From NCBI GenBank assembly GCA_037176725.1, contig JAZBRS010000013.1, positions 12,031,001-12,095,000 on the forward strand: a stretch of DNA of 64,000 nt, written 5' to 3'. Positions 24,860 to 35,030 of the stretch are shown here, one piece after another. The position numbers and the translations under genes were made by a program. The stretch is from Posidonia oceanica. Its lineage: Eukaryota > Streptophyta > Magnoliopsida > Alismatales > Posidoniaceae. Numbering within the stretch: the stretch's first letter is position 1; the number at the start of each line of letters is the position of its first letter. The notes under the pieces were generated by a model that did not search any database, was not told where the DNA came from, and saw only the letters and a list, made by a program, of their open reading frames with translations.

Positions 24860-27800
24860 TGTAGTAATCCCAATCAGAATCAGGCTTACTATTAGCGGCG
24901 ATGATCCGAGGAGGAGGGCTCAACTCGAAAACACTTAAAATAGAGGAGAAAAGGTAAGAAAAGAAGAAGATAAGACAATTCAGAGTCGCCACCGTGTCTA
25001 TTATCGGGAGACAAGGAAAACCGGGGGAAATGCGTGAATTAACACGCAAAACCAAGCAAGAAATGCAAAGCAAAGCAATGCAAAGGAAAACAAATGCAAA
25101 TACATGCAAATGAGATGACTCATGCCTAGGAGAAGGGCGATATGGTCATTGCGGGCCAAAAGACTGGGCAAGGACTCCTGTTACGTGCGGGGAAGGTGTT
25201 AGGCACCCCCGACACACCCGAGAATCGGTCTTTCTAGGCTTACGCTGGCATACGCAGGGAAATGCAGATCTGAATGCCTAAATGCCAATGAATGCATAAA
25301 TGAATGCTCATAGGTGTGCTCTAAGTGATGGGATGCAATGCAAGAAAGTAAACGTGCAGTCTAAGTGCTCAGCAGCGCTGTCTGTGTTCCGAACCGGGCG
25401 AAACCTGGCTCGAGAGAACTCCAGGCAGTAAGCATCACTGCCCTATATGCAAATGCAAGTGAAAAGGCAAAACAACGGTAAAACCAAGCAATGCAGGCGA
25501 CATGCAAGAGAAAACAGCGTAAAACACGCGAAACAAAGCAAGAAACGAGAACGGCACGCGAAACGGTGCAAGAAAACAAGGCTGGCACGCAAAACGAAGT
25601 GAGAAAGCGAAGTGGGCACGCAAAACGGTGCCAAAAGCAAAGCGGGCATGCAAAACGGTGCCAAAAACGAAGCGGGCATGCAAAACGGTGCCAAAAACGA
25701 AGCGGGCACGCGAAACGGTGCCAAAAGCGAAGCGGGCACGCAAAACAGTGCCAAAAGCGACGAAATAAAACCTCGAAAAAAAAACCATGCAGATGCAAAT
25801 GCAAAGAGAGAGGATGAGAAAAGCGAAAGGGGAGGCAAACAGTGTGTGTGTGAGAACAGGCACTGTTTAAGGGCCACGCAGAGTAGGTGTGAAGACCTAC
25901 AAAGGGGAAAATAAGCAAGTGGAGGGATTACCACCGCTTTGTGACTGTTTCCCACTAAACCGCCCCACGATGTGCCTCGCACGCTGCCCAAAGCTCGCGG
26001 TGCGATCGGATAGAGGGAAAGGGGGAAGAAAGTCGCAATAAGTAGTGAATCCAGGGGGAACGCAACACAAAACGCTTGGGAGTACGCAAAAAGGGAAACG
26101 AAATTGATGGATAAGAAGAGGAAGTCCTATTCTACATGATCGAGGAAACAAAAAGCGAAAACGATGCATGCAATGCAAATGGTATGCAAATGAATGCTGT
26201 GCAGGGGTTCAGGAAGATGTACCTGGAAAATCTGGAGCCTGATCTGAAATCTGTTTGGTCCATGCTGAAGAGCACTTCGCCGGGGTCGTCTGGGTAGCTT
26301 GTTTGAGAAGATCCAACGGCCGGATTGGAAGATATCACAGCTTCAAGGCAGAGGGGCCAGAATAGGGGAGAAGAACAGATCTAAGTGTACAGGAGGTCCT
26401 AGGGGTGTGCAAACAGGTCCTCTCATGTAAATGGGAGCTAAAGATGCTGAAGTGTGTATAGAGGATGCCAAATGCAAGACTACATGAGTGCAATGCATGC
26501 AGAAAGCAAGAAAAGGCTTAAGGGGGATTTTTCAGAAAATTGGGGGTTCAAATGCAATTTTGAAAGGATGGGGGTCTAAATGCAAAAGTTTTGAAAGATT
26601 TGGGGCTTTCATGCAGGGAATTTGAAAAAAGGAGGGTCTGTATGCAATTTTGCAAAGGGCAGGGTTTAAAATGCAATTTTTCAAGATGGGTATGCATCAA
26701 GGCAAGCTTTGAAATCATGTGGCAGGTTAAGATGCAATTTTGAAATCATTATGGTCTAAAATGCAATTTTTCCAGAAAAACAGGGTCCTAAGTAGTCTGG
26801 GAATGCAAATGGGGGACCTACATGCAATTTTTCAAACATGTGGGGCTAAAATGCAATTTTATAAGCAAAATATGCATTTAAAAGGCAGACAGAGGACTGA
26901 CATGCAATTTTCAAATTATGCAGAGTCAAGAATGCAATTTTATAAGCTAAATATGCATTAAAAAGACTACTGTGCATTAGAAGAGGACCTACATGCAAAA
27001 ATCAGAAAACAGAGGGGGGGAAATGCAATGCAACAAGCAAAAATGAAAAATAAAACCTAAGTTCTACAGGATAGAGGACCAGAAGGCAAATACAGAAAGC
27101 AGAGAGGACCCAGAATGCAATTTTATATGGCAAAATTCATGCATTAAATTAAATTAAACTACTGCAGGACTAAAGTGCAAAAATCGAAAACTGGAGGGCC
27201 AAAGTCTAACTTATTACTGAAGGAAAGCATAGTAAATGGATCAGCGTGCAAATAAGGAAAACCACAAACATTTCATGCAATTTTATATAGTTTCAGCACA
27301 GAAATAAGCAGATTAAATCAAATAAAGGACTGGAATGCAAAATAACAAAAACTCAGACCAGAAATGCAATATTAGCAAAAAACTTAGATAACTGGAAAAT
27401 AAAGGAACAGTGTAATGGCCGACGGCCATGGACACTGTAGCAGCAAGCTGCCAGCGTCCATGAACGCCGGCACGGGGGTGTTGAAGCTGCGCAGATCGGC
27501 GGGGAAGCGTCTCCAGGTCCTGACGGTGCTCGGCGAAGCGAAACGCTGGCTGGAGCGAGCCGAAGAGGCCACCGGAGGTCTGCAGAGTTTCAGAAACGCA
27601 CCCCGGGCGATCGGCGCGACGATGCGGCGATCTGAAGGTCGGAGCGTGTTCCTGAGACTCGTGCGGACCGGAGGGTGCTGTTGGAACTGCATTCTGCTGA
27701 CCGGAGCGGCGGGACGCTCGGAGATGCTCGCCGGAGAAGATGACTCTGACCGGAGTTGACTCGGCGCAGGAGCGGAGAGAAACCTACTGTAAGGGGCGGA

Positions 27801-30567
27801 AAAGCAAGAAGGAAAGAAAAGCAGGCGAAAGGGAAAGGAGTTTACCTGTTTCCGCGTCTGAGAAGCCCTCCCGATGTAGGCGGTTTCAGAGGTCGCCGGT
27901 GGAGCTCGTCTGGTGAGAGGAGGGGGCGTCGATGGCTCGGGAAGATTGGAATCGCCTCAGAGCGACCCTCCGGAGCTTCCTGGATGTCTGGAAGGCTGCT
28001 GCGAAGATCGGCGGAAGATCCGGCTGATTTTGGGTTCACAGAGGCGGCCGGAGACCGGGGGGTGTCCGCTGCTCCTCAGGCTAGATGGGATCTTCTGGAA
28101 GATTGTTGGAGGTCTGGTGAAGGTTTCTGGGCAGTTGAATTGGGCTGAGGGAGGCTGTGGGTGGAGTTTGCAGGTTGGTTGGTTTTCTGATCAGAGGGGA
28201 CTGCAGGTGTTTGAAGTGGAGTGTTCGGCCGGTGGTGGGTTGCTAGGCTGAAGGTTGGGTGCCTTGGGGAGGTGGAGTTCAGGCGAGTGACTGGGAAAGG
28301 TTTGGGACGAAATGGAGGTCTGTGGTGGAGGCAATTTTAGGAGAGGTGGGAGTTGGGTTCTGTGGTGGATATCAGGTGAACTCGGGGTGTTTTCAGGGGT
28401 GGAAAGGCCGTGGAAGGGTGGAGGAGGAATGTTGGGATTCTGGGTGGATTTAGGGGATGAACTGGGAGATATTGGATGGCTGGAAGGGGGCTGGTGCTGG
28501 AGAAAAGGAAGGGGAAGTGCTGTGGAATTCAGAGGGAGAAGAAGGAGAAGTTTGCTTGGGAATTCTCTCTAAATCTCAGCTCTCTCTCTCAGATGGCAAA
28601 AGGCATTGGAAGGAGGAGCTGAACGAGGCTTTTATCAGGACGCACGAAGCTGCTGGGCACGCTGAAGAGTTTGAATCCCTTCGGCGTGGGCACTGCAGCT
28701 GAGGGAGACGAGCGGCCGGCGAGGCGACAGGTAGTAAATGCCTCCTAGAAAAGGTGCTGAGAGAAGAGAGAGGAGCGGCGAGCTGTTGCTGGATTGGACG
28801 GAGAGGGAAGGCTTGAATTTGAAAAAGAAGAGGGAGTGCTGTGCAGCTCGCGGGAGGAGAAGGAAGAAGCTGAGGAAGAAGAAGGAAGAGGAAGAGGAGG
28901 AAGGCGGGCCGGGCCGCGAACTGAGGAAAAAAAGAAAAAAAGAAAAGAAGGAAAGGGTGGACGGGCTGGACTGGGCCCAGCAGGAGAAGAGGAAGGGAAG
29001 AAAAATAGGAAGAAAAGAGAAATGGAAGGGAAAGAGAGGAGAAATAAATTAGGTAAAAATAAAATAAAAATAAGTAAAAATATTAGAATGATTGTGTTGT
29101 AAGTTAGGATCTTGATTAAATTTTTAATGACTGTTTTTAGTTGATTAATTCTGGTTTTAGAGATGTTTTGGGTTTGATTAGGGTTTTAAGGGTTTTCTTT
29201 GTTTTTAATTTGTTTTCCATTTTGATTAAGTGTTTGTTAAGCCTTTTAAGTTATTTTTTGATTATGCTTTTCTTGTTAAGTACTTGGGATGTTAATTAGG
29301 ATTTTTTAAGATTTATTTTTAGATTAATTAGAGTGAGTTTTGGGCTTTTGATTTTAGTCTTTTTAGGATTCTTCTTAAGTCTCTCTTTTTTTTGAATTAC
29401 ACTTTTGATTTTTTATTTGTTAAGTTTTCTTGATGTTTTTTTTTTAGTTAAGTTTCTTCTTGATGGATTAAGTGTTTTAAATCTTTTTAATTTGCTTCTC
29501 ATTTTCTTTTTTTAATTAAGTTCTTAAATTGTTCTTCTTAGGTTTGTTAAGTTAAGTTTTTTTTCATTAATTATTTGTCTTAGTGTTTTTTAATTGTTTT
29601 ACTGCTTCTTAGGGTTTGTTTTTAGATTATTTTGATAGGGTTTTCACTTTTGGTTGGTTTTGATTATAGTTTAGTTTTTTCCTTGATTTTACAGCATTTT
29701 CTTTTGGTTATTTTGTATTTTTTAGGTTACACTCCTAGCTTTCTATTTTAGCTAGATTTGGTTAGGTTTAGGTTTTTAATTGTTTGTTTAATGTTTTTAA
29801 TTATTTTTCTTAGGGTTCTGGTTTGTTTCCCTTTAGTTTTAGAGTTTTAGGGATTTTTAAGGGTTTTTTATGGATTTTAGCAAAAGAAAGAAAAAGGAAA
29901 AGAGAAGGAAGAAGAAAAGGAAAAAAGGAAGAATTAAAGGGGAAAGAGATGAGTTGGAGGAGAATAATTTTTTAAAAGTCAGGGAAAATGCTAAAAATAA
30001 GCTAAAAATAGAAATAAGATAGAGAAGAGATAGAAGCACAAAGGAGGCCCACAGCCAGGCAAGAAAAAGAGAGAGAAGGGGATGAAAAGAGGGAGGATAA
30101 TCAGGAGAGAGAGAGGAGAGAGAAAAGAATAATCCAAGAGAGAGAAAAGGATAATTTCGGTAAAGGAAGGCTTAAAGGTTTTGAAATGGGCTGAAAATTG
30201 GGGAGTGTGTAGCCTAGGGCTTCTAGTATTGGTTCTAGGGCTTTGGTTTAATTTCAAGAAGGTTTTGGAAGGGTTTTGAGGTGTAGAAAAAGGGTGGTTT
30301 TACCTAGGTTTTCTAGGGTTTTTGGGAATGATTTTGGTTTGAAAGTTTCTAAGTGTTTGGGTAGGTTTGCTAAGTAGGGGTTGATAGGTTTTCCTATGGT
30401 TTTTGGGCAGGTTTTGGGCTTGGGAAATGGGTGTAGGCTTAGGTCAAGTTAGGCTTGTTTTGAAGAGTGAGATGAAGAGGGTTGGGGGTTGTTTTGACCT
30501 AGGTTTAGATCCAGAAGTCACCAGAATGTCCCAAATGATCCGAGCCTGTCAAGATGGGGTGTCAACA
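24860..30567 (-). repeat. 5' LTR of element 1 (5708 bp)
   Basis: Same block order as the 3' LTR: conserved GGTGTTAGGCACCCCC core near 25196, 30-bp array reduced to 5 units (about 25615-25765), ATGCAA-rich block 26490-27400, GC-rich block 27415-28760, purine-rich block to 29050, T-rich block 29060-29880, GA-rich block to 30160, and terminus GTGTCAACA. PBS lies on its left and the TSD on its right. No gene is called in it. Confidence 0.93.
25590..25766. repeat. 30-bp tandem array in the 5' LTR (5 units)
   Basis: Same unit as at 3594-4320 but only five copies of the GGTGCCAAAA (one GTGCCAAAA) core. Sixteen fewer units equal 480 bp, matching the 482-bp LTR length difference. Confidence 0.93.
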
Positions 30568-30572
30568 ATATG
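30568..30572. repeat. Target-site duplication, right copy (ATATG)
   Basis: Matches 2938-2942 and borders the LTR end at 30567. Sequence to its right resumes element 2 gag. Confidence 0.9.
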
Positions 30573-31369
30573 ATCTAAATGATAAGGGAGAAATAATGTG
30601 GTCAGCCCTCAAGGACAGATTAAAAGAGGCCAGGACGGGACAGCACAAGTTGCAGATACACCAGAACCCTCTGCCTAATCACCTGGTGGTGCACCTAGAG
30701 ACAGAAGGCTACCCACCTGAGGCCAAGATCGTCACCATGTGCCTAATTGAATCAGAACCAGAGCCAGCTTCCTCCATTGCAGAAAGCAATGACGTCGAGG
30801 TGTGCTCTAAATAGGGATCCATAGAATGGGAATTCCCAATAGAGGCAACACAAGACAAAGAAGGCGAGGAGGATGACCTCGAGCTCCTCAAGTGCTTCAA
30901 TTTCCTCCCAGGAGAAGGCCAATCTCAAGAACAAAATGGCGAGATAGATCCCTTCGAGCTAGCCCGAAAAATTATCAAGGAATATGAGTGGAGAAATATA
31001 GTCTTCAAGGACTCAGAACTACCCACTCCGAAGAAACAGCTCTGGCCTTTGGTGATCACTGTAGAGGTCAATGGCTACCTCCTCCCTGGCATACTTGTGG
31101 ACACAGGGGCTAGTCGCAGTGCATGCTCTCTGAACACACTCGACTACTTGGACGTTGAAGAAGAAGGTATCACCAGGGAGAGGATCTTCTGCAAGGGCTT
31201 TGATAATAGCCAGCCAGAGGTGATAGGGACAGTTCAGCTGGCAATTACCATCGGCCCCCTCACCAGCATTACCAAGGTCATGGTGGTAGAATGTGAACTA
31301 GCAGAACCATTGATCCTGGGGAGAACTTGGCTAGCGAAAATATGTGCAGTTGCGTCCCTGACGCACTAA
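30573..31369 (+). pseudogene. Element 2: gag C-terminus and first aspartic-protease domain
   Basis: Continues the gag frame interrupted at 2938. A TAG at about 30812 breaks it, after which the frame runs on through an acidic stretch into a retropepsin-like domain. That domain has VITVEVNGYLLPGILVDTGAS (catalytic DTG codons start at 31100) and, later, EPLILGRTWLAKI. The frame ends at TAA 31367-31369 (…ASLTH). The protease would process Gag-Pol. This is the first of two protease-like domains in tandem in the same element, which is unusual. TAG and TAA stops make it non-functional as read. Confidence 0.8.
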
Positions 31370-33181
31370 CTATTAAAGTTCAAGTTCCAAGGCAAGATGA
31401 TCACCATCCAGGCAGACCATGAAATGACCCTGGAAATGATCTGGGGACCTTATCTGGCGGGATTCCACATGGGAGATCCAGCAACAAATGGCACAGGCGG
31501 CTAGATTGATGATGAGGACGATGAAGCCCCAACTATCCAAGGATTCTAGCAGCTCACTAATGATCAAGCAGCCCAAGGGTATACTCAGATCCAGAGGCCC
31601 GCATTGTTGAGCTCATCTCAGCTGCCCATAAATCAGGGGCAGTCTCTTCTCAGGAAACCTCTGTCTCTACTCAAGTCCGGCCACGCCAAGGGAGAACACA
31701 ACTAGGCTCAGCAGGCCTCCATCACAAGAACCGGGCAGATCTCCAACCAAGTCGCACTACCTCCGCCTAATGCAGAACAAGCCACTTCCCCGCCTCAACC
31801 AGAGTTCCACATACCCCGGAGGGTAGAAGGCACCTTCGACATCCTGGAGTAGCTCAGAAAGACACAAGCAAAGATCTCCATCTACGAGCTGATCAGAGCC
31901 TCGGAAAAGCATTGGGATATCCTGATGGAGGTATTGAAGAAAGCCCAGGTACCGGAGGACATGCCCACTGAAGCTCTGGCCACCGTCGCCGCTGCTATGT
32001 TCATGGAGCCTACTGTTATCTTCACCAACTCCAAATTAGCTCCTCCTGAGAGGAGGACTTTACCTTTAAGTGTTACTATTGTAATAAATAGTTACAAACT
32101 TTCTGGTGTGCTTGTCGATACTGGGGCAACTTTAAACGTATGCTCCCTGGAAACCCTGCAGTTAGTTAGGCTAACAGAATCTCAATTATGCCCAGCAGCC
32201 TTAACTATATCAAGGTACGACAACAACAAAAAAGTAGCCTTGGGAAAGATCACTGTCCAAGTTACCATTGGCCCTCTCCAAATGGAAACAGAACTCATAG
32301 TAGTCGATGCCCCAATCTCGTATCAGCTCATCTTAGGGCGCCAATGGATCAAGGAGATCAAGGCAGTCACCTCCCCACGCCACCAATGCATGAAGTTCCC
32401 TTACCAAGGAAAAATCATCAAAATACGGGGAGACGAGCCAGTGGAAGCTGAAGCCCACCTGGTAACAGTCCCGACTACCACACCGGCACCATTGATCAGG
32501 GACTCAACTGCCAAGGCCATAAACAATGTCAAAAAGGTCTTCACTCCCAAGAGTATTGATATAAATCAATACGATTATCCCGACCACATGAAAAGGCCTT
32601 GGGAGATCCTGCTCGAGATAGGATACACCCCAGGGAAAGGACTTGGCCGCCAGGAACAAGGAATGAGGGACGCGCTTGAAACGCCAGAGGAGCACAGTCG
32701 TACCGGGCTAGGGTACCTTAGGCAACCAGACCCAAGCAAACCTCTAGCATGGTCACTTGCCAACCACTTCATGTCAGTTGGGCTACAAGTGCACGACAAG
32801 CAAGTGTCAGACACAGTTCCCAACTTCCCAGCAACAACAACAGCTGCAAGGGCCCCCAAGCCCGTCATCCTCGGTGCTCTTACAGACCTTGAGACGGCAC
32901 TAACTCCTTCACCCTGCCTAGAAGAAGTTCCAACCATCCTTAATGCTTCGACGAAGCCCGAGGAAGAAGCATCAACCTCCTGCACAGAAGAGGTCCCTGC
33001 TGCTCTCCCTGCATCCCCAAAAGCTCCTTTGCCTTTGGACATCCAAGCAAGCGATTCCTCCGGAACCTCCACTGAAGGCGCTGAAGTAGAGGATTCCGAC
33101 CTTGTCTGCGAGCTCACCTGCCTCTTCAACAATCTACGACCTTGTCCCCCGAAGCAAGAAGGGACCAAGGCCACGGATTAA
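31370..33181 (+). pseudogene. Element 2: second aspartic-protease domain and G-patch-like segment
   Basis: 31370-31850 is a decayed coding-like linker with several TAG stops (for example at about 31502, 31548 and 31852). From 31925 the frame is open to TAA at 33179. A helix segment resembling the pre-protease part of element 1 (ISIYELIRASEKHW at about 31880) leads to LSGVLVDTGATLNVCSLETL (DTG at 32117) and YQLILGRQWI. A G-patch-like motif follows at about 32600-32720 (GYTPGKGLGRQEQG...GLGYL). G-patch motifs after PRO are known in some retroelements. The C-terminus is a Ser/Glu/Pro-rich tract, part of which is duplicated downstream. Confidence 0.82.
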
Positions 33182-33341
33182 ACTCCCCAACCTTCTAACA
33201 TCCAAGCAAGCGACTCCTCCAGAACCTCCACTGAAGACACCAACGCAAAGGACTCCGACCCCATCTGCAAGCTCACCCGTTTCTTCAGCAACCTACGGCC
33301 TTGCCCCTCTAAGCAAGAAGGGGCTGGGGCCACAGACTGAA
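33042..33341 (+). repeat. Tandem duplication of about 157 bp at the end of the PRO frame
   Basis: 33042-33181 (IQASDSSGTSTEGAEVEDSD ... NNLRPCPPKQEG) is followed by 33200-33340 (IQASDSSRTSTEDTNAKDSD ... SNLRPCPSKQEG). Both copies end in Ala-Thr-Asp then a stop (TAA, TGA). The copies have diverged, so the event is old. Confidence 0.85.
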
Positions 33342-33617
33342 CGCCCAATGGCAAACCGCCTCCACTGCAAAGGCAAACCTAGGGGCAAACCCCCTACCCT
33401 TATGAATAATTTCCTTCCCGCATTTAATTCCTATATTTTGTTTTCGCATGATTTACTTTCTAGCAATTTACTTCCTAGTTTAGTTAGTAGTAGGGAAGGT
33501 AAACGAGGGCAAGGCAAGGACAGCCTAACCGCCACCATGTGCTCGCAAAAAGTATCTAATCACTCTACTAAGTGTGCAGGTCGGAACAGGAGGGGGCCGA
33601 TCACCCAAACTGTAAGA
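33342..33617 (+). other. AT-rich gap between PRO and RT, possible Ogre-type intron
   Basis: An AT-rich, largely non-coding-looking stretch (33400-33490) separates the PRO and RT reading frames, exactly where Ogre elements carry an intron. GTAAAC at 33498 and TGTGCAG at 33573-33579 are donor- and acceptor-like, but I cannot show splicing. The RT frame is formally open across part of it. Confidence 0.4.
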
Positions 33618-35030
33618 GTATGTCACTATACCACAGCATTGCCACAGGAGCTAGCCACGTCGCATGCCATCTTCCTGGTCGAAGAAGTGTCAAATATCAC
33701 TGGCAAAAACACTGGAAACTATGAAGTCTTCGAGCTGGTCGATACAGAAGAGGACCCAGATGAAGAATCGGTAGACCTTGCCATCTTCGAAGAAATGATG
33801 AAGAAATACGATGAGCAGACCAAGGCTGCCGCTGAAGAAACAGAGGAAGTCAATCTGGGCACTGAAGATGATCCAAGACCAGTCCGAATAAGCTCTGCCC
33901 TCAACTCAGGTGAATGGACCAGAATGGAAAGACTACTCAAAAATTATATGAAGGTACTGGCCTTCTCCTACGGAGAAATGCCCAGGCTTGATTCACTACT
34001 GGTGGAGCACAGGCTCCCTCTCAAGCTAGGCGCTAAGACAGCGAAGCAAAAGCTCCAGCGTCTACGTCCAGACCTTGCTCTAAAAGTCAAAGTGGAGATA
34101 GACAAGCTACACAAGGCGAAGTTCATCAGAGTTGTGGTGTATCCAGAATGGATTGCCAACATAGTTCCAGTGATGAAGAAAGATGGCAAAGTGCACGTGT
34201 GCATTGACTACAGATACCTCAATGAAGCATGCCCAAAAGACGATTTCCCTCTTCCACACATAGACATCCTCATAGACAACACTGCAGGCCATAAGATGCT
34301 TTCATTCATGGACGGTTTCTCTGGTTACAACCAGATTAAACTTGCAGAAGAAGACCAGGAGAAAACCTCATTTACTACTCCATGGGGGACCTACTGCTAT
34401 GTAGTCATGCCGTTCGGATTAAAGAACGCCAGAGCCACCTATCAGAGGGCTATGATGGCAATCTTTCACGACATGATACACGATTGCATGGAGTGCTATG
34501 TGGATGGCCTGTTAGTAAAGTCAAAAACAAGAGAGGGACACTTTGAAGCACTAGAAAGAGTACTCGGAGAGCAGACCAGTACAATCTCAGAATGAACCCC
34601 AAGAAGTGTGTCTTCGGGGTCACTGCCGAAAAGCTGCTTGGCTTCATGGTGAGCAAAAGGGGCTTAGAAGTGGATCCCACCAAAGCCAAAGCTATAATGG
34701 CCATGCCACTGCCAAGAAACATCAAGGAACTCAGAGGACTCATAGGGAGGCTACAGTTCATCTGAAGATTCATCTCTCAGCATGTGGAAAAGTGTAGACC
34801 ATTCTGAGCTCTTAAAAGGTGATGTAGAATTCAAGTGGGATCACACCTGTCAAAAGGCCTTCGATGAGCTGAAACTCTACCTCTTCAACCCTCCAATATT
34901 GATTGCTCCAGTCCCCGAGAGGCCATTACTACTCTACTTGGCCGTTACTGATAACTCGGTGGGTGTTGTCCTTGCACAACACGATGAAACAGGGAGGAAG
35001 GAGAAAGCAGTTTATTACCTCAGTCATCCC
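33618..35030 (+). pseudogene. pol: Reverse transcriptase of element 2, truncated
   Basis: RT motifs are clear: VPVMKKDGKVHVCIDYRYLN, DDFPLPHIDILIDNTAGHKM, FMDGFSGYNQIKLAEED and MPFGLKNARATYQRAM. The catalytic motif is YVDG (34497-34508) instead of YVDD, a lesion in an essential Asp. The frame is lost near 34585 and continues in another frame through LRMNPKKCVFGVTAEKLLGF, with TGA at about 34764 and 34804. The RNase H start (LLLYLAVTDNSVGVVLAQHD, KAVYYLS) is present, then coding similarity ends at about 35030. RNase H remainder and integrase are absent; a PMD gene fragment in opposite orientation follows. Confidence 0.88.

Larger units (their letters stand above)
2943..30567 (-). mobile_element. 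Complete Tat/Ogre-type Ty3/gypsy retrotransposon, element 1 (27.6 kb)
   Basis: Two giant LTRs flank a 15.7-kb interior whose gag, PRO, RT, RNase H, INT and PMD ORF all lie on the minus strand. The PBS abuts the right LTR and the PPT abuts the left LTR, so the right LTR is 5' and the left is 3'. A 5-bp TSD flanks the whole. Size, LTR length, tRNA-Arg-type PBS, extra RNase H, extra ORF and tandem repeats in the 3' UTR fit the Ogre/Tat lineage. It is inserted in the gag of element 2. Spot comparison of the two LTRs by eye gives about 2-4% differences outside one repeat array, so the insertion is fairly young (inference). Confidence 0.93.

Noticed and set aside
24838..24860. tRNA-Arg-like sequence
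   Set aside because: Only the 3' 18 bases are present beside the LTR, so it is a primer-binding site and not a tRNA gene.
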